Of a stretch of DNA of 64,000 nt, positions 28,227 through 36,297 are shown piece after piece. The notes below the pieces were generated by a model. The model was given only the letters and a program-made list of their open reading frames with translations. It was not told the DNA's origin and did not search any database. Origin of the DNA: Leptolyngbya sp. FACHB-60 (GTDB lineage Bacteria > Cyanobacteriota > Cyanobacteriia > Phormidesmidales > Phormidesmidaceae); the NCBI RefSeq assembly GCF_014695775.1, contig NZ_JACJOX010000028.1, positions 124,001 to 188,000 of the forward strand, written 5' to 3'. Every line of letters starts with the position of its first letter. Within the stretch, counting starts at the first letter, position 1. The position numbers and the translations under genes were made by a program.

Positions 28227-29029
28227 CCGCTACCCTCTCAAAGCCCCAGCGCCGCACTGCGGGCCGCCCATTCCTGCAAAACCTGGATCGATTGTTGCCC
28301 CTGGTGGGGGTGGGGGTGATGTTTGGCCTCTGGTGGCTAATCGCCGTGTCGGGTTGGGTCAACCCGGTGTTGCTGCCCACCCCTTGGGCTACCCTCGGCG
28401 CCCTGATCACCGCTATGACCACTGGGGATATGTTCATCGACTTTTTCGCTAGCGTGGTGCGCACCTTTAGCGCCTTTTTGCTGGCGGCGGTAGTGGGCGT
28501 ACCCCTGGGGGTGCTGCTGGGCAGTTCTGAAAAGCTTTACCGCAGCGTCGAATTTTTGATCGACTTCTTTCGCTCGACCCCGGCCAGCGCGCTGATTCCC
28601 ATGTTCATTCTGTTCTTTGGGGTGAGCGATTTTTCGAAGGTGATTATTGCCGCCTTCAGCGCCCTGCTGCTGATTGTGTTTAACAGCGCCTACGGGGTGT
28701 TGAATGCTCGCCAGTCGCGCATTTTGGCGGCCAAGGTAATGGGGGCCAACCGCTGGCAGGTGTTCAAAGACGTGCTGGTGATGGAGAGCCTGCCGCAGAC
28801 CTTTATCGGCCTGCGCAGCGGCATCAGCATTGCGCTGGTGATTGTGATCGTGGCGGAAATGTTTATTGGCACCGAGCAGGGCTTGGGCAAACGGATTATC
28901 GATGCCCAGCAGGTGCTAAATGTGCAGGACATGTACGCGTCGATTTTGATTACCGGGCTGCTGGGCTACGCGCTCAACGTGCTGTTTTTGCTGGGCGAAA
29001 AGCGCGTGATTCACTGGAGCGGTAAGTAG
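28223..29029 (+). CDS. NitT/TauT-type ABC transporter permease
   Basis: 268 residues with about six membrane segments. The cytoplasmic EAA loop that contacts the ATPase is AAKVMGANRWQVFKDVLVME, followed by SLPQTFIGLRSGISIALVIVI, the SsuC/TauC pattern. As the only permease gene in the operon it should work as a homodimer with the ATPase dimer. A terminator follows within 130 bp. Confidence 0.94.
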   Translation: MTATLSKPQRRTAGRPFLQNLDRLLPLVGVGVMFGLWWLIAVSGWVNPVLLPTPWATLGALITAMTTGDMFIDFFASVVRTFSAFLLAAVVGVPLGVLLGSSEKLYRSVEFLIDFFRSTPASALIPMFILFFGVSDFSKVIIAAFSALLLIVFNSAYGVLNARQSRILAAKVMGANRWQVFKDVLVMESLPQTFIGLRSGISIALVIVIVAEMFIGTEQGLGKRIIDAQQVLNVQDMYASILITGLLGYALNVLFLLGEKRVIHWSGK

Positions 29030-29126
29030 CCGGGTGGGTGGCGGTTTGCGATCGCCCTGGCGCTTGTGAGCAGGCCCATCTGGGGATACTAAGTTTAGCT
29101 ATTGAAACAGTCCTTCAACACAAAAA

Positions 29127-29155
29127 CAGGGGTCGAACGGCCCCTGCTTTTCTTT
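29127..29155 (+). terminator. terminator of the ABC operon
   Basis: CAGGGG and CCCCTG pair around TCGAACGG, followed by CTTTTCTTT. It lies about 100 bp after the permease stop and just before the convergent infC gene. Confidence 0.75.
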
Positions 29156-29174
29156 GGTAGACTGTGCCGACAGG

Positions 29175-29669
29175 CTACGACGGCGATAGGAATAGGGTGA
29201 GGGCACGGTGGTCAAGGGATTGCACCTTACCGGCATTGTTCAGGTCTTCTACCACCCGGTTCAGCAGATCGGTGGCGCGATCGCGGTGCTGGTGTTCTCG
29301 TCCCCGCAGCCGCACTAAAAACTTGACCGAATCCCCTTTACTTAACCACTCAGTGGCTCGGTTGATGCGCAAGGTATAGTCAGATTCGCCAATATTGGGG
29401 CGAAACTTGACCTCTTTGACGGAGGGGCGAGAAGTCTGTTTCTGGCGCTTATTCTGCTGATACTGAAGCTTGCCGTAGTCCATGATTTTAGCCACGGAGA
29501 GGCCATCTTCACTGGGAGAGACGACCACCAGATCGAGCTTGCTCTCTTTGGCCATTCTGAGGGCCTCTCTGGTGTCGGTAACGCCCAAATTTTCGCCAGT
29601 CTGAGTGATCAGTAAAACCTCAGGGTCTCTAATGTCGCGGTTGACAATGGCTTTCTGTTTTTTAGCGAT
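29175..29669 (-). CDS. infC: translation initiation factor IF-3, apparent non-AUG (ATC) start
   Basis: IF-3 binds the 30S subunit and checks the initiator codon. The frame covers both domains: N-domain NRDIRDPEVLLITQTGENLG then TREALRMAKESKLDLVVVSP, linker IMDYGKLQYQQNKRQK, and C-domain VKEVKFRPNIGESDY, VRLRGREHQHRD. The conserved N-domain begins upstream of every ATG, GTG or TTG, and an in-frame TGA closes the frame at 29673-29675. The ATC at 29667-29669 has GGAG nine bases upstream and gives 164 residues, a normal size. Rare start codons are known for infC elsewhere (AUU in E. coli), where IF-3 represses itself. ATT at the ninth codon is an alternative. Confidence 0.9.
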   Translation of the reverse strand: MAKKQKAIVNRDIRDPEVLLITQTGENLGVTDTREALRMAKESKLDLVVVSPSEDGLSVAKIMDYGKLQYQQNKRQKQTSRPSVKEVKFRPNIGESDYTLRINRATEWLSKGDSVKFLVRLRGREHQHRDRATDLLNRVVEDLNNAGKVQSLDHRALTLFLSPS

Positions 29670-29746
29670 AGGTCAAATCTCCAAATTCTGCAAGAAGTAC
29701 GTAGGGAGCGTCTCTGGAATGAAGCTTGTCCCAACAGCCCTCATGA

Positions 29747-29760
29747 TCCTCACGTGAGGA
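29747..29760. promoter_or_regulatory. 14-bp perfect palindrome in the infC leader
   Basis: TCCTCACGTGAGGA is self-complementary and lies about 80 bp upstream of the infC start. It could be an operator or a small hairpin; no regulator is identified. Confidence 0.35.
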
Positions 29761-29906
29761 GGTCGAATAGACCTGAGACAGCTCAACCTTAAGATACTCT
29801 CAGAGCTTAGCCTGTAGGTATTTCAGCTAGCCTATGGTTAATGTACTCTTAATGTCTACACTACGTTGGGCCGATCCCAGCCACATCCCTCCACCGATGG
29901 GTTCCC

Positions 29907-31676
29907 TCACTCTAGCGGCAATGCCACGGTGACGGTAGTGCCCTCGCCCTCAATGCTGTCGATGTGCCAGGTGCCTCGGTGCAGGGTTACAGCCGCGTGA
30001 ACGATCGCCAGCCCCAGTCCGCTGCCAGGCCTGTCGCCCACATTGCTGCCCCGCTGAAAGGCCTCGCGAATGGAGGCGAGGTCGGCGGTAGGAATGCCCC
30101 GGCCAAAATCCTGTACCGTCAGCGTTGCCACCTCCCCATCGCTATTGAGCGAGATTTGAATGGAACTGTCGCTGGGGGAATAGTTGGCGGCGTTGAGCAG
30201 CAGATTGGTGAGCAGCGATCGCCCCAGCCGACGATCCCAAAAGGCTTTAATCGGCTCAGCTGGGTGGCTAAAGCTGAGGGGCTGACTAACTTGGGGCTGC
30301 ACCTCAGCGATCACCTGCTGGCAGAATAGGACCGTATCTAGCAGCACCGGGTTAAACTCCAGCTTGCCCGCCTCGGCTCGGGTGAGGGTGAGCAGGTCGG
30401 CAATCTGCTGCCCCATATGCTGAGCCGTGATTAAAATGCGATCGAGTTTGGTTTGGGCTGGGCCGGCCTGCGATCGCGCCATATCCTCTCGCAGCGACTC
30501 TGCCGACAGCAAAATGGTGCTCAAGGGCGTGCGCAGCTCGTGGGAAGCCATAGAAAAGAACCGCAGTTTCAACTCTCCCAGCTGTCGAGTGTGGACTAGT
30601 TCGGCCTGTAGGTTGTGCAGGAATAGCGCCAAACTGGCGGTTAGCAATAGCCCGGTTAGCAGGGTGAGCGGTGCGCCGTAGCTGCGGCGCAGGCCGTAGG
30701 TGGCAGTGGGGGCAAATACCACCTGCCACTGGCGCTGGCCCAGGGTCAGCAGGCGGGTGCAGTCTTCTGGGCGAAGGCACACCGCTGAGTGTGGTTGCAC
30801 TAAACTGGCCGGCCCAGCCACTACGGTTTTGCTCACCGCCTCGTATTGACCCAAAAACTGCCGTTCTGGCGCAGCATTTTGGTCATAGAGGACAAAGTCA
30901 ATTTCATAGCTTAGCGGTTGCAGCACCTCCTCAACCACATCTGCCACGCGAAACACCCCCAGCAAAATGCCCTCAAACTCGGCCTCGCGGGTCGGCTGAT
31001 CGGGTGGCACGACCCCGCCGGGGTAGAGCGGCAGCACCACCAAAAAGCCAAACTGGTCGCGCGGCTCTTGCACCAGGCGAATGCGCTCGGTGGCCATAAT
31101 TCTGCCGCTGGCTCGGGCGGACGTAATGGTAGCGGCGCGGGCCGTGTCGGAGCTGAGGTCGTAGCCCAGCGCCGCCTCGTTGTTAAGAAATGGGGCCACG
31201 TAGGTGACTGGCAGGTATTCCCTGCGATTGGCCGCCCGCCGCAGCTGGTTGTCTGGCGAAAGTTCAGTAATCTCAAAGTTGGGATAGCCCTCGGCCTGCA
31301 CCCTGGCCTCAAAGGCGGCGCGATCGCTTTGGCGTACCAGTGGAGCCCATTCTAAGGCCTGGATACCGGGGTAACTGATCAGCGATCGCGCCACAAACCC
31401 AGCAAATGACTGCCGCGATACGGGTTCTTCCGCCACCTGGTAATAGTCCTGCAAAAACGTCAGCACGTCGGTGTAGCGGTTGAGACTGCGTTGCAGAGCC
31501 GTGGATAGATTCTCGATCTGCTGCTGAAACTGAGCCTGGCGTTGCGAAGCCTCCCACTGACTGATTAATAGAGTCGCCGCCACCGACAGCCCAGCCCCCA
31601 GCCCTAGGGTCAGCCCCATAATTGTTGAGTAGCGCCGCGAGGACTTAAGCAAAACATCTTTCAAGGCAGCATCCAA
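29907..31676 (-). CDS. CHASE-domain sensor histidine kinase
   Basis: 589 residues. Membrane segments at about 17-39 and 336-354 flank an extracytoplasmic CHASE domain (landmarks IQALEWAPLVRQSDRAAFEA and GRIMATERIRLVQEP with a VVLPLY strand). Two Cys residues near 300-306 may form a disulfide. Cytoplasmic part: HisKA with His379 in [12 protein letters not shown], HATPase with N-box NLLLNAANYSP, DFGRGIP and GSGLGLAIV. It has no receiver, so it must signal to a separate regulator, which is not adjacent. CHASE domains sense small ligands; the ligand is unknown. Confidence 0.93.
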   Translation of the reverse strand: MDAALKDVLLKSSRRYSTIMGLTLGLGAGLSVAATLLISQWEASQRQAQFQQQIENLSTALQRSLNRYTDVLTFLQDYYQVAEEPVSRQSFAGFVARSLISYPGIQALEWAPLVRQSDRAAFEARVQAEGYPNFEITELSPDNQLRRAANRREYLPVTYVAPFLNNEAALGYDLSSDTARAATITSARASGRIMATERIRLVQEPRDQFGFLVVLPLYPGGVVPPDQPTREAEFEGILLGVFRVADVVEEVLQPLSYEIDFVLYDQNAAPERQFLGQYEAVSKTVVAGPASLVQPHSAVCLRPEDCTRLLTLGQRQWQVVFAPTATYGLRRSYGAPLTLLTGLLLTASLALFLHNLQAELVHTRQLGELKLRFFSMASHELRTPLSTILLSAESLREDMARSQAGPAQTKLDRILITAQHMGQQIADLLTLTRAEAGKLEFNPVLLDTVLFCQQVIAEVQPQVSQPLSFSHPAEPIKAFWDRRLGRSLLTNLLLNAANYSPSDSSIQISLNSDGEVATLTVQDFGRGIPTADLASIREAFQRGSNVGDRPGSGLGLAIVHAAVTLHRGTWHIDSIEGEGTTVTVALPLE

Positions 31677-31694
31677 CCGCAGAGTAGTGCCCTA

Positions 31695-32696
31695 TTATCC
31701 TTGACCGAGCATCCCTAGGCCTGCTATGACAGCTACGCCCAGGCCAGTCCACAGCAGGAAGCCATGGCGGGTGAGGGTAAGGGCCGCGAGGATGCGATCG
31801 CCCGTGATCGGCACCACCGCATCCCCCAGCAGCGGCTTCTCCTTCACCTGCCCTCTATATACGTTCCGTCCGCCCAGCTGCACCCCTAGGGCGGCGGCGT
31901 AGGTGCACTCGCTCCACCCCGCATTGGGGCTGGGGTCAGCGGACGCATCGCGGCGGCAGAGGTGCCAAACCTGCTGGGGCCGTCCTGATAACAGGGCAAT
32001 GGTAAGCACTGTCAGTCGGCACGGCAGCCAGGTCAAAGCGTCCTCAAACCGGGCGCTAAACCAGCCCATGTAGGTGTAGGGCGCTTCTCGGTAGCCGACC
32101 ATCGAATCCAGCGTGCTGGCGGCCTTGTAGGCCAGGGCTACGGGCACGCTGCCTAAGGGCAGCAAGGCCCCCACGAGAGCGTAAAACAGCGGGGCCATCA
32201 CCCCATCGGTGGCGTTCTCGCTTACGGTTTCTAATACGGCTCGCAGTATTTCAGGCTCATCCAGACTGGCGGTGTCGCGGCCTACATAGAGGGCCAGACG
32301 CTCCCGCGCCAGGGAAATATCGCCCAACTCCAGCGGGGCCAGCACATCTTCCGCCGCCCGTCGCAGGCTGCGTCCGGCAAAGCAGCTAGCCAAGAGCACC
32401 ACTTCGCAGCCTATCCCCACTACAGGATGAACCATTCCGCTCAGGCGCACCATGCCCCACCCGACAGCTCCACTGCCGAGAATGACGCCTAGCCCAAGCA
32501 TGACGCCCAGCGATCGCTCCCCCAACGGCGATAACTTGAAACGAAAAATACTTTGAGAACCCCAAGTAATCGCCTGGCCGATCGCCTGCACTGGATGGGG
32601 CCAGCCCCAGGGGTCGCCAACGATGCGATCGAGGGCGGCTGCCAGCCCCACTATCGCTGCCCGTTCAGCCCAGCTAAACCACAAAACTGACATCAT
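31695..32696 (-). CDS. cobD: adenosylcobinamide-phosphate synthase CobD/CbiB
   Basis: Integral membrane enzyme that attaches the aminopropanol phosphate side chain during cobalamin synthesis. Landmarks are DRIVGDPWGWPHPVQAIG near the N-terminus, YVGRDTASLDEPEILRAVLE, SENATDGVMAPLFYALVGA and the C-terminal SPNAGWSECTYAAALGVQLGG. About 333 residues. The start is uncertain: ATG ATG at 32696/32693 overlaps the end of the Rrf2 gene by about 20 bp, and an upstream TTG/ATG at 32729/32726 is also open. The overlap suggests co-transcription and coupling with the regulator. Confidence 0.93.
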   Translation of the reverse strand: MMSVLWFSWAERAAIVGLAAALDRIVGDPWGWPHPVQAIGQAITWGSQSIFRFKLSPLGERSLGVMLGLGVILGSGAVGWGMVRLSGMVHPVVGIGCEVVLLASCFAGRSLRRAAEDVLAPLELGDISLARERLALYVGRDTASLDEPEILRAVLETVSENATDGVMAPLFYALVGALLPLGSVPVALAYKAASTLDSMVGYREAPYTYMGWFSARFEDALTWLPCRLTVLTIALLSGRPQQVWHLCRRDASADPSPNAGWSECTYAAALGVQLGGRNVYRGQVKEKPLLGDAVVPITGDRILAALTLTRHGFLLWTGLGVAVIAGLGMLGQG

Positions 32697-33117
32697 CCCC
32701 CTGGGCCGCCTGCCAACTGCGGGCATCAAAATACAAGTCTTCCAGGGAAATACTATAGAGGGCTTCCTTCAGCTTTTGGGATAGTCGGTTCCACACGGCA
32801 AAGGTAACCCAGTCCTCGGCCTGGTCGGCCTGGGGGCTGTGGCGAGGTAACGGGTCAACCTGTTCGCCTACGGCTGCTAATATTTGGCCCAAAAAAATTT
32901 GGTCAGCGGGCTTGGCCAGGCGATAACCACCTTGGGGACCGCGCACCGATTCTACAATGCCCGCCCGCCGCAGCTCAATCAATAGCTTTTCCAAATAAGG
33001 CGGCGGTAGCCCCTGACGCGCCGCAATGGTGTGCACCGAAACCGGGCGACGGGAGGGATGCAGCGTCAAGTCGAGCAGTGCTTTAACACTGTAATGTCCG
33101 CGAGTTGTTAGTTTCAT
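32674..33117 (-). CDS. Rrf2 family transcriptional regulator
   Basis: 147 residues. Winged-helix N-terminus KLTTRGHYSVKALLDLTLHP with recognition part LPPPYLEKLLIELRRAGIVESVRGPQGG typical of IscR/Rrf2. The protein contains no cysteine at all, so it cannot hold the [Fe-S] cluster of IscR or NsrR by the usual ligands; another effector or simple repression is implied. Its end overlaps cobD and its start faces cyAbrB across a 234-bp shared promoter region. Confidence 0.92.
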   Translation of the reverse strand: MKLTTRGHYSVKALLDLTLHPSRRPVSVHTIAARQGLPPPYLEKLLIELRRAGIVESVRGPQGGYRLAKPADQIFLGQILAAVGEQVDPLPRHSPQADQAEDWVTFAVWNRLSQKLKEALYSISLEDLYFDARSWQAAQGDDVSFVV

Positions 33118-33351
33118 CTAGTTAAATATCCCGTCGGTTGTCACTATTCTACGGTGTTCATGAAAGACAAAAAGAGGGCTTTTTGTGCCTTGGGGTTACA
33201 CAATTAGGGAGCTAAAAAATAGAGAGTGCAAAAAACTATTTCGCTGTAGTATCATTTTGCATGTTGTCATTAAAGTAGAGCCAGGTAGAACAGTTTTGCT
33301 GTTTCTGCTCAAAATGTCTGGAGCAAACCGTTGTGAACGAGAATAGAGTTA

Positions 33352-33756
33352 ATGGCTAACGCAACTCAGGTAGAACCCCTAGTCGGTCAAGAGCTACTGC
33401 AAAAGGTCAAAAATCTTGACGAACTCAGCAAAGAAGAGAAGGCTAAAGCCTGCGGTTATTACACATTGACCAAGGCGGGCAATCCCCGGGTCAACATGAT
33501 GAAATTTCTCAACGCCTTGATTGAGGCGGAGGGCATTCAGCTTGACAGCGCCCAGAATGGCAACGGGCGCGGCGGTCGGAGCGCCAGTTTTCGCATTACG
33601 GTGCAGTCTAACGGCAACCTGCTAATTGGCTCAACTTATACCAAGCAAATGGGGCTCAGACCCGGCGATGAGTTTGAAATTACCCTGGGGCGTAAGCACA
33701 TTCGCCTCAAGCAGTTGGGAGAAAACGGCGCTTTGCTGGATGACGAAGACGAATAA
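33352..33756 (+). CDS. AbrB-like transcriptional regulator (cyAbrB family)
   Basis: 134 residues, small basic DNA-binding protein specific to cyanobacteria. The N-terminal helical part GQELLQKVKNLDELSKEEKA, then CGYYTLTKAGNPRVNMMKF, and the C-terminal AbrB-type beta segment FRITVQSNGNLLIGSTYTKQ with GLRPGDEFEITLGRKHIRL are typical. cyAbrB proteins are global regulators of nitrogen, carbon and redox genes. A linker QNGNGRGGRSAS is rich in Gly and Asn. Monocistronic with a clear terminator. Confidence 0.95.
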   Translation: MANATQVEPLVGQELLQKVKNLDELSKEEKAKACGYYTLTKAGNPRVNMMKFLNALIEAEGIQLDSAQNGNGRGGRSASFRITVQSNGNLLIGSTYTKQMGLRPGDEFEITLGRKHIRLKQLGENGALLDDEDE

Positions 33757-33831
33757 AAAGCTCTGGTAACCAGTACTCTCTTCGGCTTTAGAACAATGGT
33801 GATCCGTTTTTAGATCGCTTGAGTACAATGG

Positions 33832-33869
33832 GCGAACCAAGTCTACGATAGGTTGGTTCGCTCTTTTTT
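33832..33869 (+). terminator. terminator of the cyAbrB gene
   Basis: GCGAACCAA and TTGGTTCGC pair perfectly around a 12-base loop, followed by TCTTTTTT. Confidence 0.85.
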
Positions 33870-34027
33870 AGTGCTCTCTAGCCACCGACCAGGCTTACTA
33901 TTTGCTCTTCTTTGTAGAGTTTAAATAGCCTGAGCGGCGATTTTTTGCTGTTGAAGTCTAGGGCATGGGTAGATCGTCAGCATCGGGTAGGTTGAGGTTT
34001 AAAGATGCAGAATTGTACGGTTAGTCT

Positions 34028-35536
34028 ATGAACTTTCCTATAGTTTTAGACATTGCCCTGGGGCTAGTCTTTATCTTTTTTGTGCTGAGCCTGCTGGCCA
34101 GCGAGGCTCAAGAAATTATTGGCACGCTTTTGCAGTGGCGGGCTGAGCACTTGAAGCAGTCAATTGAGGTGCTGCTAGCGGGCAATGACCGAGATAGAGA
34201 AGCGTCGGCCCAGGCCTTAGCCGATGCCCTTTACGAAAGCCCTTGGATTCGCAGTCTAAACCAGGAGGCGAAGGGGTCGATCGCGCGATCATTTCGGCGC
34301 ATTTCGCACTTGATTGGCCGCGTTTACCGCACCCTGACAGGTCAGCGCAATGTGTTTGGGGCGGGCAAAACCAGCGGCCCGTCCTACATTCCGCCCGAGG
34401 CTTTTGCCAACAGTCTGCTAGAGCGCATGCAGCTGGGCAACCTGTGGCAGGTGCTGGCCAACGATCGCATCCACGGTTTTGCCCGCGATCGCGTGCTCGG
34501 CCCCGTAACCAACATTCTCAGCGACCTCAAGGCCAGCACCGGCAACGAGTTTCTGCTCAACACCGAGCTTCAGCAGCTGGAGCAGGGCATTCACACGATT
34601 ATCGACGACTTTCGGGCGGGCATTGTCTCGCTGCCTGAAAGCCTCGATCGCGTCGTCAATCGCCTAGATGAGTTTGGGCTGATGGCGGCGGATGTATTAC
34701 CTGACGGCCATCCCCTCACCGAAACCTTTTTGCGTCGCCTGGAGTACATCAAGCGTGGGCTGGCCAGTACCCCCACCGAGCGGGCGGCGATGCTCAGCAA
34801 GCTGCGCCCCAACGTGGCCCAGCTGCTCGACATTTTTGACGATAAAAGCCCCGCCTATAGCGAACTGAGACGACTGGCCCAAGGCGGCAACCTCGATGCC
34901 CAGGCTCTGATCGATCGCTTAGCCCAGACCCCCATTACCCCGGCTTTGCGCAGCAGTCTGGCAGCGATCGCCCGCAAAGTCGAAATCACCGCCGACACTG
35001 CCCGCGACGATGTCAAACTGTTTGGCCTCGAACTCGAAAAGTGGTTCGATCGCGGCATGGAGCGGGCCACTGGTGTCTACAAGCGCAACGCTAAGGCGGT
35101 TGCGCTGCTGATTGGCATTGCCACAGCGGTATCCATCAACGCCGACTCGTTTCACATCGCCACGCGACTGGCCGTAGACCCCATTCTGCGCAACTCGATT
35201 ACCCAAACCGCCGACCAGCTCGTAGCTGAATCGACCGGCGATTTTAACCAAGAAATTGAGCAGGTGAAAACCGCTGTCAACCAGGCCCTCGACGAGATTC
35301 CCTTTCCGTTGGGCTACAGCGAGGTAGTGGTGCAGCAGCAGCTTGCCGCCGAGCAGTCGTGGCCGGTCCCCTTTGTGCCGCGCCGTCTGCTGGGCTGGCT
35401 GGTCAGCGGGTTCGCCATTTCTATGGGGTCGACCTTCTGGTTTAGTGTGCTGAAGAAGGTGGTGAATGTGCGGAATACGGGGGATAGGGAAGGTGAGGGA
35501 AAGGGGGGGAGGGAGAGGGAAAGATGGGGAAGGTGA
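34028..35536 (+). CDS. large membrane-anchored protein of unknown function (502 aa)
   Basis: One N-terminal membrane segment (VLDIALGLVFIFFVLSLLAS), a long, mostly helical, charged middle (about 40-345), then hydrophobic segments near 355-372 (AVALLIGIATAVSI) and 450-470 (LLGWLVSGFAISMGSTFWFS). No catalytic motif is apparent and I recognise no named family. The topology, with both termini at the membrane and a large helical domain on one side, resembles envelope scaffold proteins. The last 20 codons lie in a G/A-rich tract (GDREGEGKGGRERER), which seems to have extended the reading frame. The NlpC/P60 gene follows 11 bp later. Confidence 0.78.
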   Translation: MNFPIVLDIALGLVFIFFVLSLLASEAQEIIGTLLQWRAEHLKQSIEVLLAGNDRDREASAQALADALYESPWIRSLNQEAKGSIARSFRRISHLIGRVYRTLTGQRNVFGAGKTSGPSYIPPEAFANSLLERMQLGNLWQVLANDRIHGFARDRVLGPVTNILSDLKASTGNEFLLNTELQQLEQGIHTIIDDFRAGIVSLPESLDRVVNRLDEFGLMAADVLPDGHPLTETFLRRLEYIKRGLASTPTERAAMLSKLRPNVAQLLDIFDDKSPAYSELRRLAQGGNLDAQALIDRLAQTPITPALRSSLAAIARKVEITADTARDDVKLFGLELEKWFDRGMERATGVYKRNAKAVALLIGIATAVSINADSFHIATRLAVDPILRNSITQTADQLVAESTGDFNQEIEQVKTAVNQALDEIPFPLGYSEVVVQQQLAAEQSWPVPFVPRRLLGWLVSGFAISMGSTFWFSVLKKVVNVRNTGDREGEGKGGRERERWGR

Positions 35537-35543
35537 GGGTGGT
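35479..35543 (+). repeat. G-rich low-complexity tract
   Basis: About 65 bp of G runs broken by A and T spans the end of the membrane protein gene and the ribosome site of the next gene. Its complement resembles the C-rich tracts at 36864-36930 and 57096-57150. The runs could form G-quadruplex structures. Confidence 0.6.
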
Positions 35544-35547
35544 GACT

Positions 35548-36264
35548 ATGGATTCGAGTGCGGCATTCTCTAGTCAAGAAGCATTATCGGCATCCTTAGG
35601 GAAGGAATATGTCTGTGGTCGAGCGTTGAACCTCTACAAAACGGACGAGTTCGAGGGGTTAGTGACTCAGGCGGCGGTGGGGAGGCACTTACGGCTGGTG
35701 GAGGCCTCTCCCCAGGCCTACGCGGTGATACTTTGCGAAGACGACTATCCAGGCTGGATCAGCGCTACCGATGGGGATACGCTCAAGCTTGCTGAGCAGC
35801 CCTATCAGCCTGTCTCCCTCGATCGCAGCGCCATTGAGCTTCGCCTGCCGGAGGCGATCGCCTTTACACAGCGGGCAATGGCCACCCCCAATACCTACCT
35901 CTGGGGCGGCACCGTTGGCCCCAACTACGACTGCTCAGGGCTGATGCAGGCGGCCTTTGCCTCGGTGGGCATTCGCCTGCCCCGCGACTCGTACCAGCAG
36001 GAGGCCTTTACCCAACCCATCAGCTGGGATGAGCTGCTGCCGGGTGACCTAATCTTTTTTGGCACCCCAGAACGCACTAAGCATGTGGCCCTTTACCTGG
36101 GTCAGGGCAACTATATTCACAGTTCAGGAGTTGATCAGGGCCGCAACGGCATTGGCATTGACTCGTTAACCGATCTGTCGCACCCTGTGAGCGCGGCTTA
36201 CCATCGGCAGCTGCGCCGAGCGGGGCGGGTAATGACCAGCTACTGCTCGGGAGTCGCGGTATAG
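35548..36264 (+). CDS. NlpC/P60 family cell-wall endopeptidase
   Basis: 238 residues from the ATG at 35548. An N-terminal SH3-like region (about 25-90) precedes a C40 peptidase domain with catalytic Cys129 in YDCSGLMQAAF, His179 in TKHVALYLG and His191 in YIHSSG. Cyanobacterial homologues cut the gamma-D-Glu to diaminopimelate bond of peptidoglycan peptides. There is no signal peptide, in keeping with the recycling type that acts on released muropeptides in the cytoplasm. It lies in an envelope gene group; the flippase-like gene starts 33 bp downstream. Confidence 0.92.
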   Translation: MDSSAAFSSQEALSASLGKEYVCGRALNLYKTDEFEGLVTQAAVGRHLRLVEASPQAYAVILCEDDYPGWISATDGDTLKLAEQPYQPVSLDRSAIELRLPEAIAFTQRAMATPNTYLWGGTVGPNYDCSGLMQAAFASVGIRLPRDSYQQEAFTQPISWDELLPGDLIFFGTPERTKHVALYLGQGNYIHSSGVDQGRNGIGIDSLTDLSHPVSAAYHRQLRRAGRVMTSYCSGVAV

Positions 36265-36297
36265 TCCAAGCAGCGTTTGCCTGTTTGAGGGTTGCCC

